NCBI GenBank assembly: GCA_944393215.1
Contig: CALXZL010000012.1
Coordinates: 1-35,610, forward strand
DNA: 35,610 nt
Origin: an uncultured Alphaproteobacteria bacterium
GTDB lineage: Bacteria > Pseudomonadota > Alphaproteobacteria > RF32 > CAG-239
Reading direction: 5' to 3'
Under the pieces are notes generated by a model. That model saw only the letters and a program-made list of their open reading frames with translations. It searched no databases and had not been told where the DNA came from. Shown here one piece after another: positions 15,802 through 23,798 of the stretch (position 1 is the first letter of the stretch; each line of letters opens with the position of its first letter). The translations under genes were made by a program, and so were the position numbers.

Positions 15802-17049
15802 ATGAAAAAAATATTCTCCCTTTTACTTTGTTTATTTGTTCTCTCTTCTTGTTCTTCCTTCGGAAAGGGAATCGCCGAAGCCGTGCTTGAAAGCGGTGAT
15901 GATAAAGAAGACACGCGTCAATGCGATATTCGCGGAGATAAGTTTGACGGTGTCAGCCAATATTTTAATAATGGTAAAGAAGTCAAAGTCTTAATTATTC
16001 ACGGTGTGGGAACGCATCAATCCGGATATTCGGGCAGAATCCGTGATAACTTATGCAAAAAACTTGGCTTACATATTGTCTCGCGCCGCCCCAAAAATAT
16101 TACTTTGATTGATCCGAATGACAAAAAAACCGTTATCGGAAATCTGCGGGTTTCTCGCGCGCAAAGCGAAGACAAACAAAAAACCATTCTTTTCTACGAG
16201 CTGGCTTGGTCGGAAACAACATTGTCTCACAAACAAATCTTAAAATATGATATGGCTAAGGAAAATACTTATAAGCGCGCCGCTTTCAACAATGTGGTTA
16301 AAGGCTTTATGAACGATACGGTGCCTGATCCGCTCATCTATTTGACAGATAAACATAATTATATTCTTAATTCTGCCAAACAAGCAACCTGTTGGATGCT
16401 CGGTAAATCTTGGTCCGAACTCAAAGAGGGAAACGACCGTGTTTGTGATGTTTCTCCCTACAAACAAATTAAAAATTTGAGTGAAGAAAATATTGTGTTC
16501 GTTACGCATAGTCTGGGTAGCCGAATCTTTATCGACTCTATTATCAGTATGGTTGATGATGTACTTTCGGCGGAACAAAATCATATTTCAGCGCAAAAAT
16601 ATGTCAACAAACTAAAAGACAAAGAATTTACCGTTTTCATGCTTGCTAACCAACTGCCTTTTTTGCAAATCGGGCGTGAAATGCCCAAAGTTCACGGACA
16701 AATCAATTCTTATTGCGCAACAAACGGCAAAAATTATCAAAATCGCATTTTCAAGCGCCTCAACATTGTCGCTTTCTCAGATCCAAACGACATTTTGAGC
16801 TACATCATTCCGCAAAATTTTGCCGATACCTATCTCGACTCTCGGCTTTGTCCGTTTGTAACCAATGTGACGCTTAATATCATTGAACCGGTTTCGGCTT
16901 TCGGAATCAGTGCCGTTAATCCGTTGGCGGCGCATACCAATTATGATAATGACGAACGTGTCATGGAAACAATCACCAAAGGCACACAAGATAATGCCAA
17001 TGAGGCAATTATTTCCTGTAAATGTTACTTTTATCAAGCTCAAGATTAG
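15802..17049 (+). CDS. Putative alpha/beta-hydrolase lipoprotein
   Basis: 415 residues from ATG at 15802; the longer upstream frame lies antisense to dtd and would hide the signal. The signal ends in LSSC (lipobox Cys17). An oxyanion-type strand-loop VLIIHGVGTH precedes a nucleophile elbow THSLGS with Ser237, and plausible triad partners are Asp327 or Asp330 (SDPNDILSY) and His378 (LAAHTNYD). This is the layout of a lipase or esterase of the alpha/beta-hydrolase fold, although the first Gly of GxSxG is Thr. Substrate unknown; a membrane-lipid or ester role is a guess. The next gene starts 8 bases later. Confidence 0.7.
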   Translation: MKKIFSLLLCLFVLSSCSSFGKGIAEAVLESGDDKEDTRQCDIRGDKFDGVSQYFNNGKEVKVLIIHGVGTHQSGYSGRIRDNLCKKLGLHIVSRRPKNITLIDPNDKKTVIGNLRVSRAQSEDKQKTILFYELAWSETTLSHKQILKYDMAKENTYKRAAFNNVVKGFMNDTVPDPLIYLTDKHNYILNSAKQATCWMLGKSWSELKEGNDRVCDVSPYKQIKNLSEENIVFVTHSLGSRIFIDSIISMVDDVLSAEQNHISAQKYVNKLKDKEFTVFMLANQLPFLQIGREMPKVHGQINSYCATNGKNYQNRIFKRLNIVAFSDPNDILSYIIPQNFADTYLDSRLCPFVTNVTLNIIEPVSAFGISAVNPLAAHTNYDNDERVMETITKGTQDNANEAIISCKCYFYQAQD

Positions 17050-17057
17050 GAGGGAAA

Positions 17058-18020
17058 ATGGCTGAATATAATCTTTATGACAATAAGTGTTTTATTTTGG
17101 ACGGCAACGGCGGACTTTCTTCCGAAGACAACGGAAAATTTGCCGTTTGGCATAATCTTGACTACAAAAATCCTAACACTTATCAAATTTTGATTGATAC
17201 TTATCAGATTGATCCTTTGATTGTGGATGCACTTTGTGATGATGATACGCGCCCGCGTTTTGTTTGTTATGATAACGGTATTTTACTCATTTTACGTTCC
17301 ATCAACCTCAACCCCGGAAGCAACCCCGAAGATATGATTTCATTGCGTTTTTGGGTAGATGAAAACAAAATCATTTCGCTCCAACACCGCAATCTGAAAA
17401 GTATCAAAAAAATTGCCGATGCTTTAGAAAATAAAACCGGACCTAAAAATCCCATGCAATGTTTTATGATTTTTGCTAATTATATTGCCGATGTGATTGT
17501 CAAAACAACTAATGACTTAACCGACCGCACAGATGACCTTGAAGAAAAAATTATTGATATTCAAGGTTTAAACGATTTTGAAATCAGAAATGAAATTAAT
17601 GACCTGCGGCACGAAATTATTGCTTTGCGACGCTATATTGCGCCGATGCGAGATGTTTTTCAAAATCTGCAATCGGAAAAAAATTCGCTCATCACGCCAA
17701 AAGCCAAAATTCGCCTCAAAGAAGTGGCAAATGACATTATCAAATCTTTGGAAGATTTGGATTATTGTCGTGACCATATCTCTTTTTATCATGAAGAGTT
17801 GCAAGGACGTATCAGCATTAATATGAGCCGAATCATGTATATTATTTCCATATTCACCGCCATATTCTTGCCTTTAACCCTTATCACCGGATTGCTCGGT
17901 ATTAATGTCCAAGGTATTCCTCTTGCCGATAATGAACACGCCTTTTGGATTGTTTGCGCTATAATGCTGGTTATCAGTCTGGTTCTGGTTTACTTTATGA
18001 AGAAAAAACGCTGGATGTAA
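17058..18020 (+). CDS. CorA-family divalent cation transporter, ZntB-like
   Basis: 320 residues from ATG at 17058, which has AGGAGGG directly upstream; in-frame start codons further upstream lack one. A cytoplasmic alpha/beta N-terminal domain and long helices (EEKIIDIQGLNDFEIRNEINDL) lead to two C-terminal membrane helices. The loop between them reads GINVQGIP from residue 281, which matches the GxNvxGIP signature of ZntB better than the GMN of CorA. ZntB moves zinc, and the homopentamer sits in the inner membrane; substrate here is inferred. It follows the lipoprotein hydrolase closely and converges with spmAB 3 bases after its stop. Confidence 0.85.
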   Translation: MAEYNLYDNKCFILDGNGGLSSEDNGKFAVWHNLDYKNPNTYQILIDTYQIDPLIVDALCDDDTRPRFVCYDNGILLILRSINLNPGSNPEDMISLRFWVDENKIISLQHRNLKSIKKIADALENKTGPKNPMQCFMIFANYIADVIVKTTNDLTDRTDDLEEKIIDIQGLNDFEIRNEINDLRHEIIALRRYIAPMRDVFQNLQSEKNSLITPKAKIRLKEVANDIIKSLEDLDYCRDHISFYHEELQGRISINMSRIMYIISIFTAIFLPLTLITGLLGINVQGIPLADNEHAFWIVCAIMLVISLVLVYFMKKKRWM

Positions 18021-18023
18021 CAT

Positions 18024-19256
18024 CTATCCTTGATAAAACATATAGCCAAAGCAAACGGCAGCAATAATCCCCGCCAAATCTGCCAACAAGGCGCAAGGCA
18101 GAGCGTGTCTGACTTTGCTGATTTTGACCGCGCCGAAATAAACTGCCAAAACATAAAAGGTGGTTTCGGTGGAACCTTGAACGATGCAAGATATAAAAGC
18201 CGGGAAACTATCGGCTCCAAAAGTTTGCATGGTTTCAATCATCATGGCTCTGGCACCGCTACCGGACAAGGGTTTGAGCAGAGCCGTCGGCAGGGCGGCA
18301 ACAAAAGCGGTATCCAGCCCGCAAAGCGCAAAGAATTTTTCAAAACCGAGCACTATCAAATCAAGCATGCCCGAGCTTCTCAAAACGGCAATCGCCACCA
18401 ACATCGCCACTAAATAGGGCACAATGCGAATAGCTATATCGAAGCCTTCCTTAGCACCTTGAATAAAGGTTTCATAGACATTGAGTTTTTTCAAAACACC
18501 GGCACAAATAAACAGAATGATAAAGCCAAACAATATGGCATTGCCCCATTCTGCCGATGCTATTAAACGTACCTCTGCCGGAAGTGAGGTAAAATACCAA
18601 GCCACACCGCCAATCACAAAAGCAAAGGCTGCCATATAACCCAACACAACTCGATTAAAAATATTGAGCTTTTGCACAAAAGCCACGCTCAAAAAGCCGA
18701 CCAAAGTGGAAATTGAGGTGGCAAACAATATCGGCATAAAAACCGCCGCCGGATTGGCACTTCCAAGCTCTGCTCGATACATTAAAATGGTAATCGGAAT
18801 CAAAGTTACCGCCGAAGCATTTATCACCATAAACAAAATTTGGGCATTTGAGGCTTCATCTTTTTTCTTATTTAATTCCTGCAACTGCTCCATGGCTTTC
18901 AAACCCATCGGTGTGGCGGCATTATCCAGCCCCAAAACATTGGCTGCCATATTCATGATCATTGAACCCATTGCCGGATGCCCTTTGGGCACTTCGGGCA
19001 TAAGTTTGCAAAAAAGCGGCTCTAAAATCTTGGCTAAAATCTTGGTTAAACCTGATTGTTCGGCTATTTTTAATAATCCTAACCACAGACACAAAATACC
19101 GGTCAAGTTCAATGAAATGCTGAAAGCGGTTTTGGCGGAAGTGAAAATATCTCCGACGATATTGCTCCACATCCCACTCACACCGAAATATAAGCTTTGT
19201 ACCAATGCGGCAATAAATCCTAATACAAAAAATGAAACCCATATTACATTCAGCAT
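18024..19256 (-). CDS. SpmA-SpmB fused spore maturation-like membrane protein
   Basis: 410 residues with many membrane helices. The N-terminal half corresponds to SpmA (NMAANVLGLDNAATPMGLKAM) and the C-terminal half to SpmB (GSGARAMMIETMQTFGADSF and QGSTETTFYVLAVYFGAV). Both halves are nucleoside-recognition (Gate) domains. In Firmicutes these are separate genes affecting spore dehydration; fused forms occur in many non-sporulating Gram-negatives, where the function is unknown, probably transport. AAGGAG precedes the ATG. No terminator is visible in the 3-base gap to the convergent transporter gene, so the 3' ends must overlap as transcripts. Confidence 0.88.
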   Translation of the reverse strand: MLNVIWVSFFVLGFIAALVQSLYFGVSGMWSNIVGDIFTSAKTAFSISLNLTGILCLWLGLLKIAEQSGLTKILAKILEPLFCKLMPEVPKGHPAMGSMIMNMAANVLGLDNAATPMGLKAMEQLQELNKKKDEASNAQILFMVINASAVTLIPITILMYRAELGSANPAAVFMPILFATSISTLVGFLSVAFVQKLNIFNRVVLGYMAAFAFVIGGVAWYFTSLPAEVRLIASAEWGNAILFGFIILFICAGVLKKLNVYETFIQGAKEGFDIAIRIVPYLVAMLVAIAVLRSSGMLDLIVLGFEKFFALCGLDTAFVAALPTALLKPLSGSGARAMMIETMQTFGADSFPAFISCIVQGSTETTFYVLAVYFGAVKISKVRHALPCALLADLAGIIAAVCFGYMFYQG

Positions 19257-19351
19257 TTTTTTCTCCTTGCTTGTATTTTAATGGATTATTTTTAATAAAT
19301 CTTAAAGATTGTTTTTTATAATTTGCCTATCATTTTTTAGGAGTTTTTATC

Positions 19352-19921
19352 ATGGATAACTATATTGTATGGATTGTTGTTGCTGTTATTGTTCTTGGCT
19401 TTTACGGCATTTATGTTTCTCTCATCAAAAAGAAAAACAGACTTAAAGAATCGGCTTCCGGTATTGATGTCCAACTCAAAAAACGCTATGACCTCATCCC
19501 AAACCTAATGACTATGGCGGCAAAATATATGGAACACGAAAAATCGATGATGGAAGAAATTGCTCGTTTGCGCAGTGAAGCCATGAAAATTAATTTTGCT
19601 GCCGATCCGAGCAAAAAAATTGAACTGGAAAATATGCTTTCTTCAAAAATGAACGACTTCAAGCTTTCGGCTGAAAATTATCCGGATATGAAGTCTAACG
19701 AAGCCATGCTTAATGCCATGGAAAGCTTGAACAGCGTGGAAGAACATATTGCCGCGGCGCGCCGTTTCTATAATGCCAACGTTACCGACCTCAAAAATGC
19801 CGTAGAAATTTTCCCGAGCTCTCTCGTTGCCAAAATGATCGGTATTAAAGATGAAATGCCCTATTTTGAAGCAGAAGAGCAGGCTAAAAAATCTATCAAC
19901 GCTCAAGACTTTTTTAAGTAG
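19352..19921 (+). CDS. lemA: LemA family protein
   Basis: 189 residues, normal length. One N-terminal membrane helix (about 5-23) is followed by a helical domain with the family hallmarks: KRYDLIPNLMTMA, then ESLNSVEEHIAAARRFYNANVTDLKNAVEIFPSSLVA. LemA proteins are membrane-anchored with a large helical bundle; their role is not settled. AGGAG lies 8 bases before the ATG. It forms a pair with the DUF3137 gene 9 bases downstream, a recurrent pairing in Proteobacteria, and the two end at a shared terminator. Confidence 0.92.
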   Translation: MDNYIVWIVVAVIVLGFYGIYVSLIKKKNRLKESASGIDVQLKKRYDLIPNLMTMAAKYMEHEKSMMEEIARLRSEAMKINFAADPSKKIELENMLSSKMNDFKLSAENYPDMKSNEAMLNAMESLNSVEEHIAAARRFYNANVTDLKNAVEIFPSSLVAKMIGIKDEMPYFEAEEQAKKSINAQDFFK

Positions 19922-19930
19922 GTCTTTATT

Positions 19931-20923
19931 ATGGAAAATCGCAGTATTGCAGAACTCAAAGCCGGTTTTGAGCGCTTTTATACCGAACACTTGTTGCCGA
20001 TTGTACAGACAACAGAAAAAATTCGGCAAAAATATTTGCATTATTTTATTATCGGTTGCTTATTTGCCTTTGTTACCGTACCGGCAATCATCTTCTGGAT
20101 ATTTGAACACCAAGAAGAGATGCGTACACAGCCTGTCGAGGATGACTGGCAAACACCGTTGGCTTATTTTTCGATTATGCTGATTATTGCGATTGCTGCC
20201 TCGCCTTTATATCTCTATCGCAAAAAATCTAAAAATCAGTTGATGCCCGAATTTATCAAATATTTTGACGGCTTTTCTTATCAATTTGAGGAAACAATCA
20301 GCTCCGCCGTGGTAGAAAAATCACGCTTGATTGGTGATTATAATTCGCGCTCCGGTGATGATTATTTTTCAGGTATATATAAAAATGTGGAAATGGTCGT
20401 TTCCGAAGAAGAATTTGAAAAAGTGACAACCACCTATAATAACGGCAAAAGACAAGAGCATCGCTCAACCGTGTTTGACGGTATTATTGTTTTGTTGTCC
20501 CTCAACAAAGATTTTTCCGGTCAAACGGTCGTCTTTCAAGACAAAGGCATATTTAATAAGGTTGTTTCTTTTACACGTAATCTCTCCGGCTTGGAAAATA
20601 TCCGCCTTGAAGACAGCCTTTTTGAAAAAGAATTTGAGGCTTATGGCTCCAACCAAGTGGAAGCGCGCTATCTTCTCACAACCGCTTTCATGGAAAGAAT
20701 GCTTAAATTACGTGAAGCCTATAAAGCCAACCGCATTGAGTTTAGCTTTTTTGATAACCGCTTGTTTATCACTTTAGCCACCAAAAAAAATATGTTTGAA
20801 GCAACCTCTCTTTTCAAAAGCTGTTTGGAGAGAACATTAATTGATGAAACTTTCAATCAGTTTCTCTCAATTATGGCGATTATTGATATTTTGAAACTGG
20901 ATAAAATCCAATATACGGGGTGA
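19931..20923 (+). CDS. DUF3137 membrane protein
   Basis: 330 residues. Two membrane helices (about 36-60 and 76-96) precede a soluble domain with FSYQFEETISSAVVEKS and EEEFEKVTTTYNNGKRQEHRS, then a segment ending in IEFSFFDNRLFITLATKKNMFE, which matches DUF3137. The family is found beside lemA and may form a complex with it; the function is unknown. It has only a weak AGGT ribosome-binding site, consistent with translation coupled to lemA. Confidence 0.85.
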   Translation: MENRSIAELKAGFERFYTEHLLPIVQTTEKIRQKYLHYFIIGCLFAFVTVPAIIFWIFEHQEEMRTQPVEDDWQTPLAYFSIMLIIAIAASPLYLYRKKSKNQLMPEFIKYFDGFSYQFEETISSAVVEKSRLIGDYNSRSGDDYFSGIYKNVEMVVSEEEFEKVTTTYNNGKRQEHRSTVFDGIIVLLSLNKDFSGQTVVFQDKGIFNKVVSFTRNLSGLENIRLEDSLFEKEFEAYGSNQVEARYLLTTAFMERMLKLREAYKANRIEFSFFDNRLFITLATKKNMFEATSLFKSCLERTLIDETFNQFLSIMAIIDILKLDKIQYTG

Positions 20924-20926
20924 TAT

Positions 20927-20958
20927 AAAAAAGGCTTGTATGATTTACAAGCCTTTTT
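20927..20958. terminator. Bidirectional terminator, DUF3137 / 20959 gene
   Basis: AAAAAGGCTTGTA pairs with TACAAGCCTTTTT around a short loop. It ends one base before the stop of the convergent minus-strand gene, so both transcripts can use it. Confidence 0.85.
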
Positions 20959-21651
20959 CTATAACTTCTCTACACCTTTTCTTTGTTGCAAAGCCTGTTG
21001 TCGGAGATAGTAGTTTTGAATATTGATTAGGGTTTGAGCATAATTGTTTTCTAAATTTTCTTTATGCAAAAATTTATCTATCGCCTTATCTCCAACCTGA
21101 TTATGATCGTCAAAATCCAAAATTTCCGCACAAATTTTACTCACCAATCTTTCTTTCGCCAAATGCGGTAACTGATATTTTTTCACATCTTCTTCCACAC
21201 AAATATGGGTAAACTCATGCGTGATTAAAAGCGGCAAAAAGTTTGGCGTGACACATTGCGGGCTTAGCGTAATTTTTTTTTCTTCCGCATTATAAAAACC
21301 ACCGCTCATCGCGCCCGATAAATTGATAGTTAGTTCTTTAGGATGTTTTATCGGCAGTTTTTGCAAAAGCTCATTTTTTGCCAACACAAAAGGAACGGCT
21401 TTTTCTTCAACCAACTTTTTAGTTTCTGCCAATTTTTCTTTATCATAGATTTTTGTTTTAAAATAAGTTTCAACTTCTTTTAATTCTGCCTCATTCAAAT
21501 TAGGTTCAGAAAATTTTTCCAATAGATACGGATGATAAAAGAAATTCTCCGCCGGATAAAACTTGGCATATTTTTGATGATAGCCCTCATAAACATTCCG
21601 CTGATGTTGCCAACTTTCCTGTTTATCCAATATTTTAACCGCTATTTCCAT
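20959..21651 (-). CDS. Putative cytoplasmic HExxH zinc peptidase
   Basis: 230 residues from ATG at 21651, which has AAGGAG 8 bases upstream; an in-frame ATG at 21675 lacks one. There is no signal peptide or membrane segment. The zinc-binding motif HEFTH lies at about residues 148-152 in LPLLITHEFTHICVEED, and a glutamate-containing helix (AKERLVSKICAEIL) follows about 20 residues later, the gluzincin arrangement. Preceding strands (ELTINLSGAMSGGFYNAEEKKITLSP) fit the edge strand of a small zincin. The rest is Lys/Glu-rich and helical. I cannot name the family or substrate. Confidence 0.65.
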   Translation of the reverse strand: MEIAVKILDKQESWQHQRNVYEGYHQKYAKFYPAENFFYHPYLLEKFSEPNLNEAELKEVETYFKTKIYDKEKLAETKKLVEEKAVPFVLAKNELLQKLPIKHPKELTINLSGAMSGGFYNAEEKKITLSPQCVTPNFLPLLITHEFTHICVEEDVKKYQLPHLAKERLVSKICAEILDFDDHNQVGDKAIDKFLHKENLENNYAQTLINIQNYYLRQQALQQRKGVEKL

Positions 21652-21755
21652 ATTTTTCTCCTTATTTGTGATCATAAAATATTTTTTTTATTTTTCTATA
21701 TTTTTTAATTAATCTGCGTTATACTCGGTAAAAATTAATTTGAAGGAGATTAATT

Positions 21756-22679
21756 ATGAAAATCGGAATTATCGGAGCCGGATTTGTCGGCAGTACCACT
21801 GCTTATACTTTGGTCTTGAAATCTTTAGCCAGTGAAATTGTCTTGATTGACCTTAATGAGGGCAAAGCTGAAGCTGAAGCCCTTGATGTGCTCCACGCTG
21901 CTGCCTTAAACAGCCCCTGTAAAGTCCATAAAGGGACTTTTGCCGATTTACAGAATTCTGATGTTGTTATCATCTGCGTTGATGCACAAAAACCTCTCTC
22001 AACCGATGCTTTTGACGTTTTGGATAGCAACAAAGCCATTATGAAAAAAATTGTTCCCGAAATTGTAAAATTTGCCCCCAACTGCATTATTCTTGTGGCA
22101 ACAAATCCGGCTGATATTATCACCAAAATTGTTCTTGATTTTTCTCAATTTCCTAAAGAACGTGTCATCGGCGCCGGAACCGTTCTTGATTCTGCTCGTT
22201 TTCGTGCCATTTTAGCAGAAGAACTAAATGTTGCACCCCACTCTATTCATGCTTATGTGATGGGAGGATTGGGAAATTCTGCCTTGCCTTCATGGTCAAC
22301 GGCTACCATCGGCGGAGAAAAAATTCTTTCCTATGCTGCGCGAATCGGAAAACCTATTTCCGAAGAACGCCAAAAAGAAATTGCCGAAGAAGTTGTGGCC
22401 AGCAGCTCACGTATTAATCGCAGCAAAAAATCTACCTACTATGGTATTTCTGCTTCGCTTACCAAAATCATTGAGGCTATTGTTAAAAACCAAAAAGCTG
22501 ACCTGACCGTTTCTACTTTGCAAGAAGATGTTTACGGTATTAAAAATATTTGTCTGTCTTTGCCGACTATTATCGATAAAACCGGTGCGCACCAGTCTTT
22601 ATTGCCGGATTTATCCAGTGAAGAAGCTTGGGCTTTGAAAAACAGCGCTCAAATTATGGATAAATATAGCAAATTATAA
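21756..22679 (+). CDS. Lactate/malate dehydrogenase-fold protein lacking catalytic residues
   Basis: 307 residues, full LDH length. The Rossmann motif GAGFVGSTTAY, Asp32-type NAD selector (LIDLNEG), the NPAD loop and LDSARFR (Asp145, Arg148, the substrate-binding Arg171 equivalent) are present. The active-site GEHGDS motif reads GGLGNS (170-175), so the proton-relay His is Leu172. The mobile loop after QKP, which should carry the catalytic Arg109, has no Arg (LSTDAFDVLDSN, from residue 81). Ordinary lactate or malate oxidation is therefore unlikely; it may be a different oxidoreductase, a NAD-binding regulator or an inactive paralogue. The reading frame is clean and the AAGGAG site is strong, so it is expressed and not a decaying pseudogene. 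Confidence 0.85.
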   Translation: MKIGIIGAGFVGSTTAYTLVLKSLASEIVLIDLNEGKAEAEALDVLHAAALNSPCKVHKGTFADLQNSDVVIICVDAQKPLSTDAFDVLDSNKAIMKKIVPEIVKFAPNCIILVATNPADIITKIVLDFSQFPKERVIGAGTVLDSARFRAILAEELNVAPHSIHAYVMGGLGNSALPSWSTATIGGEKILSYAARIGKPISEERQKEIAEEVVASSSRINRSKKSTYYGISASLTKIIEAIVKNQKADLTVSTLQEDVYGIKNICLSLPTIIDKTGAHQSLLPDLSSEEAWALKNSAQIMDKYSKL

Positions 22680-22690
22680 TTTGTTTCATT

Positions 22691-22727
22691 AGGGTAGTTT
22701 TGCGGAATACAAAACTATCCTTTCTTT
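22691..22727 (+). terminator. Terminator after the LDH-like gene
   Basis: AGGGTAGTTTTG (22691-22702) pairs with CAAAACTATCCT (22710-22721), with one G-T wobble, then TTCTTTT. It closes the LDH-like transcript before the repeat copy. Confidence 0.7.
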
Positions 22728-22737
22728 TGAATACAAT

Positions 22738-22817
22738 CGATTATATCATTTTTTCGCAGATAATTCATTTTAAGTTGCAAAAAAAACGGTTATCATGGAT
22801 AGCATACTATAGGCTTT
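22738..22817 (+). repeat. Copy A of an approximately 80-bp dispersed repeat
   Basis: Starts with CGATTATATCATTTTTTCGC (22738-22757), continues after 16 bases with GTTGC plus eight A, then a GGTT..AT..GATAG block, and ends TATAGGCTTT (22808-22817). Copy B at 35479-35559 has the same blocks in the same order and orientation. The 16-base spacing is identical, while the A-run length differs. There are no terminal inverted repeats. Confidence 0.75.
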
Positions 22818-22879
22818 TGTAGAATAAAAATTCTATATAACAAAAAAACTCTCAGTGGATTTATCCGAGAGTTTTTTTT
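22818..22879 (+). ncRNA. Candidate small RNA or leader transcript
   Basis: Directly after repeat copy A, two hairpins follow: TAGAAT-AAAA-ATTCTA (22820-22835), then a terminator (22842-22879). No open frame with a ribosome-binding site lies between, so if the repeat is a promoter the product is a transcript of about 60-70 bases. It could equally be only the era terminator read backwards. Confidence 0.3.
22842..22879. terminator. Bidirectional terminator at the end of era
   Basis: A7CTCTC (22842-22853) pairs with GAGAGT7 (22867-22878), with GGA/TCC pairing inside the loop. On the minus strand it overlaps the era stop codon and ends that operon; on the plus strand it has an eight-T tail. Confidence 0.85.
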
Positions 22880-23798
22880 ATGCATTGAAATTTAAGCCCC
22901 AGTCTTTATAACGCTCGGGATCATCTATCCAGTTTTCTCGCACTTTGACAAACAAAAAGAGATGAACTCTTTCTTCCAATAAATCTTCAATTTCTTTACG
23001 CGCTGCCTGACCTATTTTCTTTATCATGCTGCCACCCTTACCGAGTACAATTATCTTTTGGCTGTCTCTTTCAACATATATGGTTATCTCTGCTCGGACA
23101 GAACCGTCTTCTCTTCCTTCCCATAATTCCGGCTCTACGGTTAAAGCATAGGGAAGCTCATGCCTCAGATATAAAAATAACTTTTCTCGTACAATCTCTG
23201 CTGCCAACAATTTCAGCGGCATGTCCGACATTTGATCCTCATCATAATACCATGGACTTTCCGGTAAATTATCTGCTAAATATTTATAAAATTCTTCCGT
23301 TTGATCACCGTTTAATGCCGAAATCATAAATGTTTCCGTAAACTTAAAGTCCTGATTTAACTCGGCTGCCAAACCTAATAGTTTTTCTTTTTGAATTAAA
23401 TCTGTTTTGTTCAGCAATAATATGGCTTCGGTTTTATTTTTCTTCAACTTATTGACAATGGCTTTGGTTTCATCATCATATCCTCTTTTGGCATCAACGA
23501 CCAAAACAACAATATCGGCATCTCCGACACCGCTCCATGACGAAGCAACCATAGCTCGATCCAGCCTTCTTTTGGGCTTAAATATTCCCGGCGTGTCTAT
23601 AAATATTATTTGCGTATTGTCATATATCCCAATGCCTTTGACTTGTGTTCGCGTGGTTTGAACTTTTGGTGATACTATTGATACTTTTGAGCCCACAAAG
23701 TTATTGGTTATGGTCGATTTTCCGGCATTGGGTGCTCCTATCAATGCAACGAATCCGCACCGTGTGACAACTTCTTGTCCTTTATCTTCCGTTTTCAT
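22878..23798 (-). CDS. era: GTPase Era
   Basis: 306 residues. Era binds 16S rRNA and helps assemble the 30S subunit. G1 is GAPNAGKST, the switch II motif DTPG is present, G4 is NKTD, and the C-terminal KH domain carries GKGGSMIKKIGQAARKEIEDLL-like sequence. The start overlaps the rnc stop (ATGA) and GGAGAGC within rnc serves as ribosome-binding site. Last gene of the spoT-to-era cluster. The call is secure. Confidence 0.97.
   Translation of the reverse strand: MKTEDKGQEVVTRCGFVALIGAPNAGKSTITNNFVGSKVSIVSPKVQTTRTQVKGIGIYDNTQIIFIDTPGIFKPKRRLDRAMVASSWSGVGDADIVVLVVDAKRGYDDETKAIVNKLKKNKTEAILLLNKTDLIQKEKLLGLAAELNQDFKFTETFMISALNGDQTEEFYKYLADNLPESPWYYDEDQMSDMPLKLLAAEIVREKLFLYLRHELPYALTVEPELWEGREDGSVRAEITIYVERDSQKIIVLGKGGSMIKKIGQAARKEIEDLLEERVHLFLFVKVRENWIDDPERYKDWGLNFNA

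Noticed and set aside
18664-19281. Plus-strand 205-codon frame opposite the SpmA-SpmB gene
   Set aside because: The minus strand encodes a clear SpmA-SpmB protein with a ribosome-binding site; the antisense frame has no recognisable features.
22738-22817. Repeat copy A as an insertion sequence or MITE
   Set aside because: No terminal inverted repeats, target-site duplication or transposase seen.
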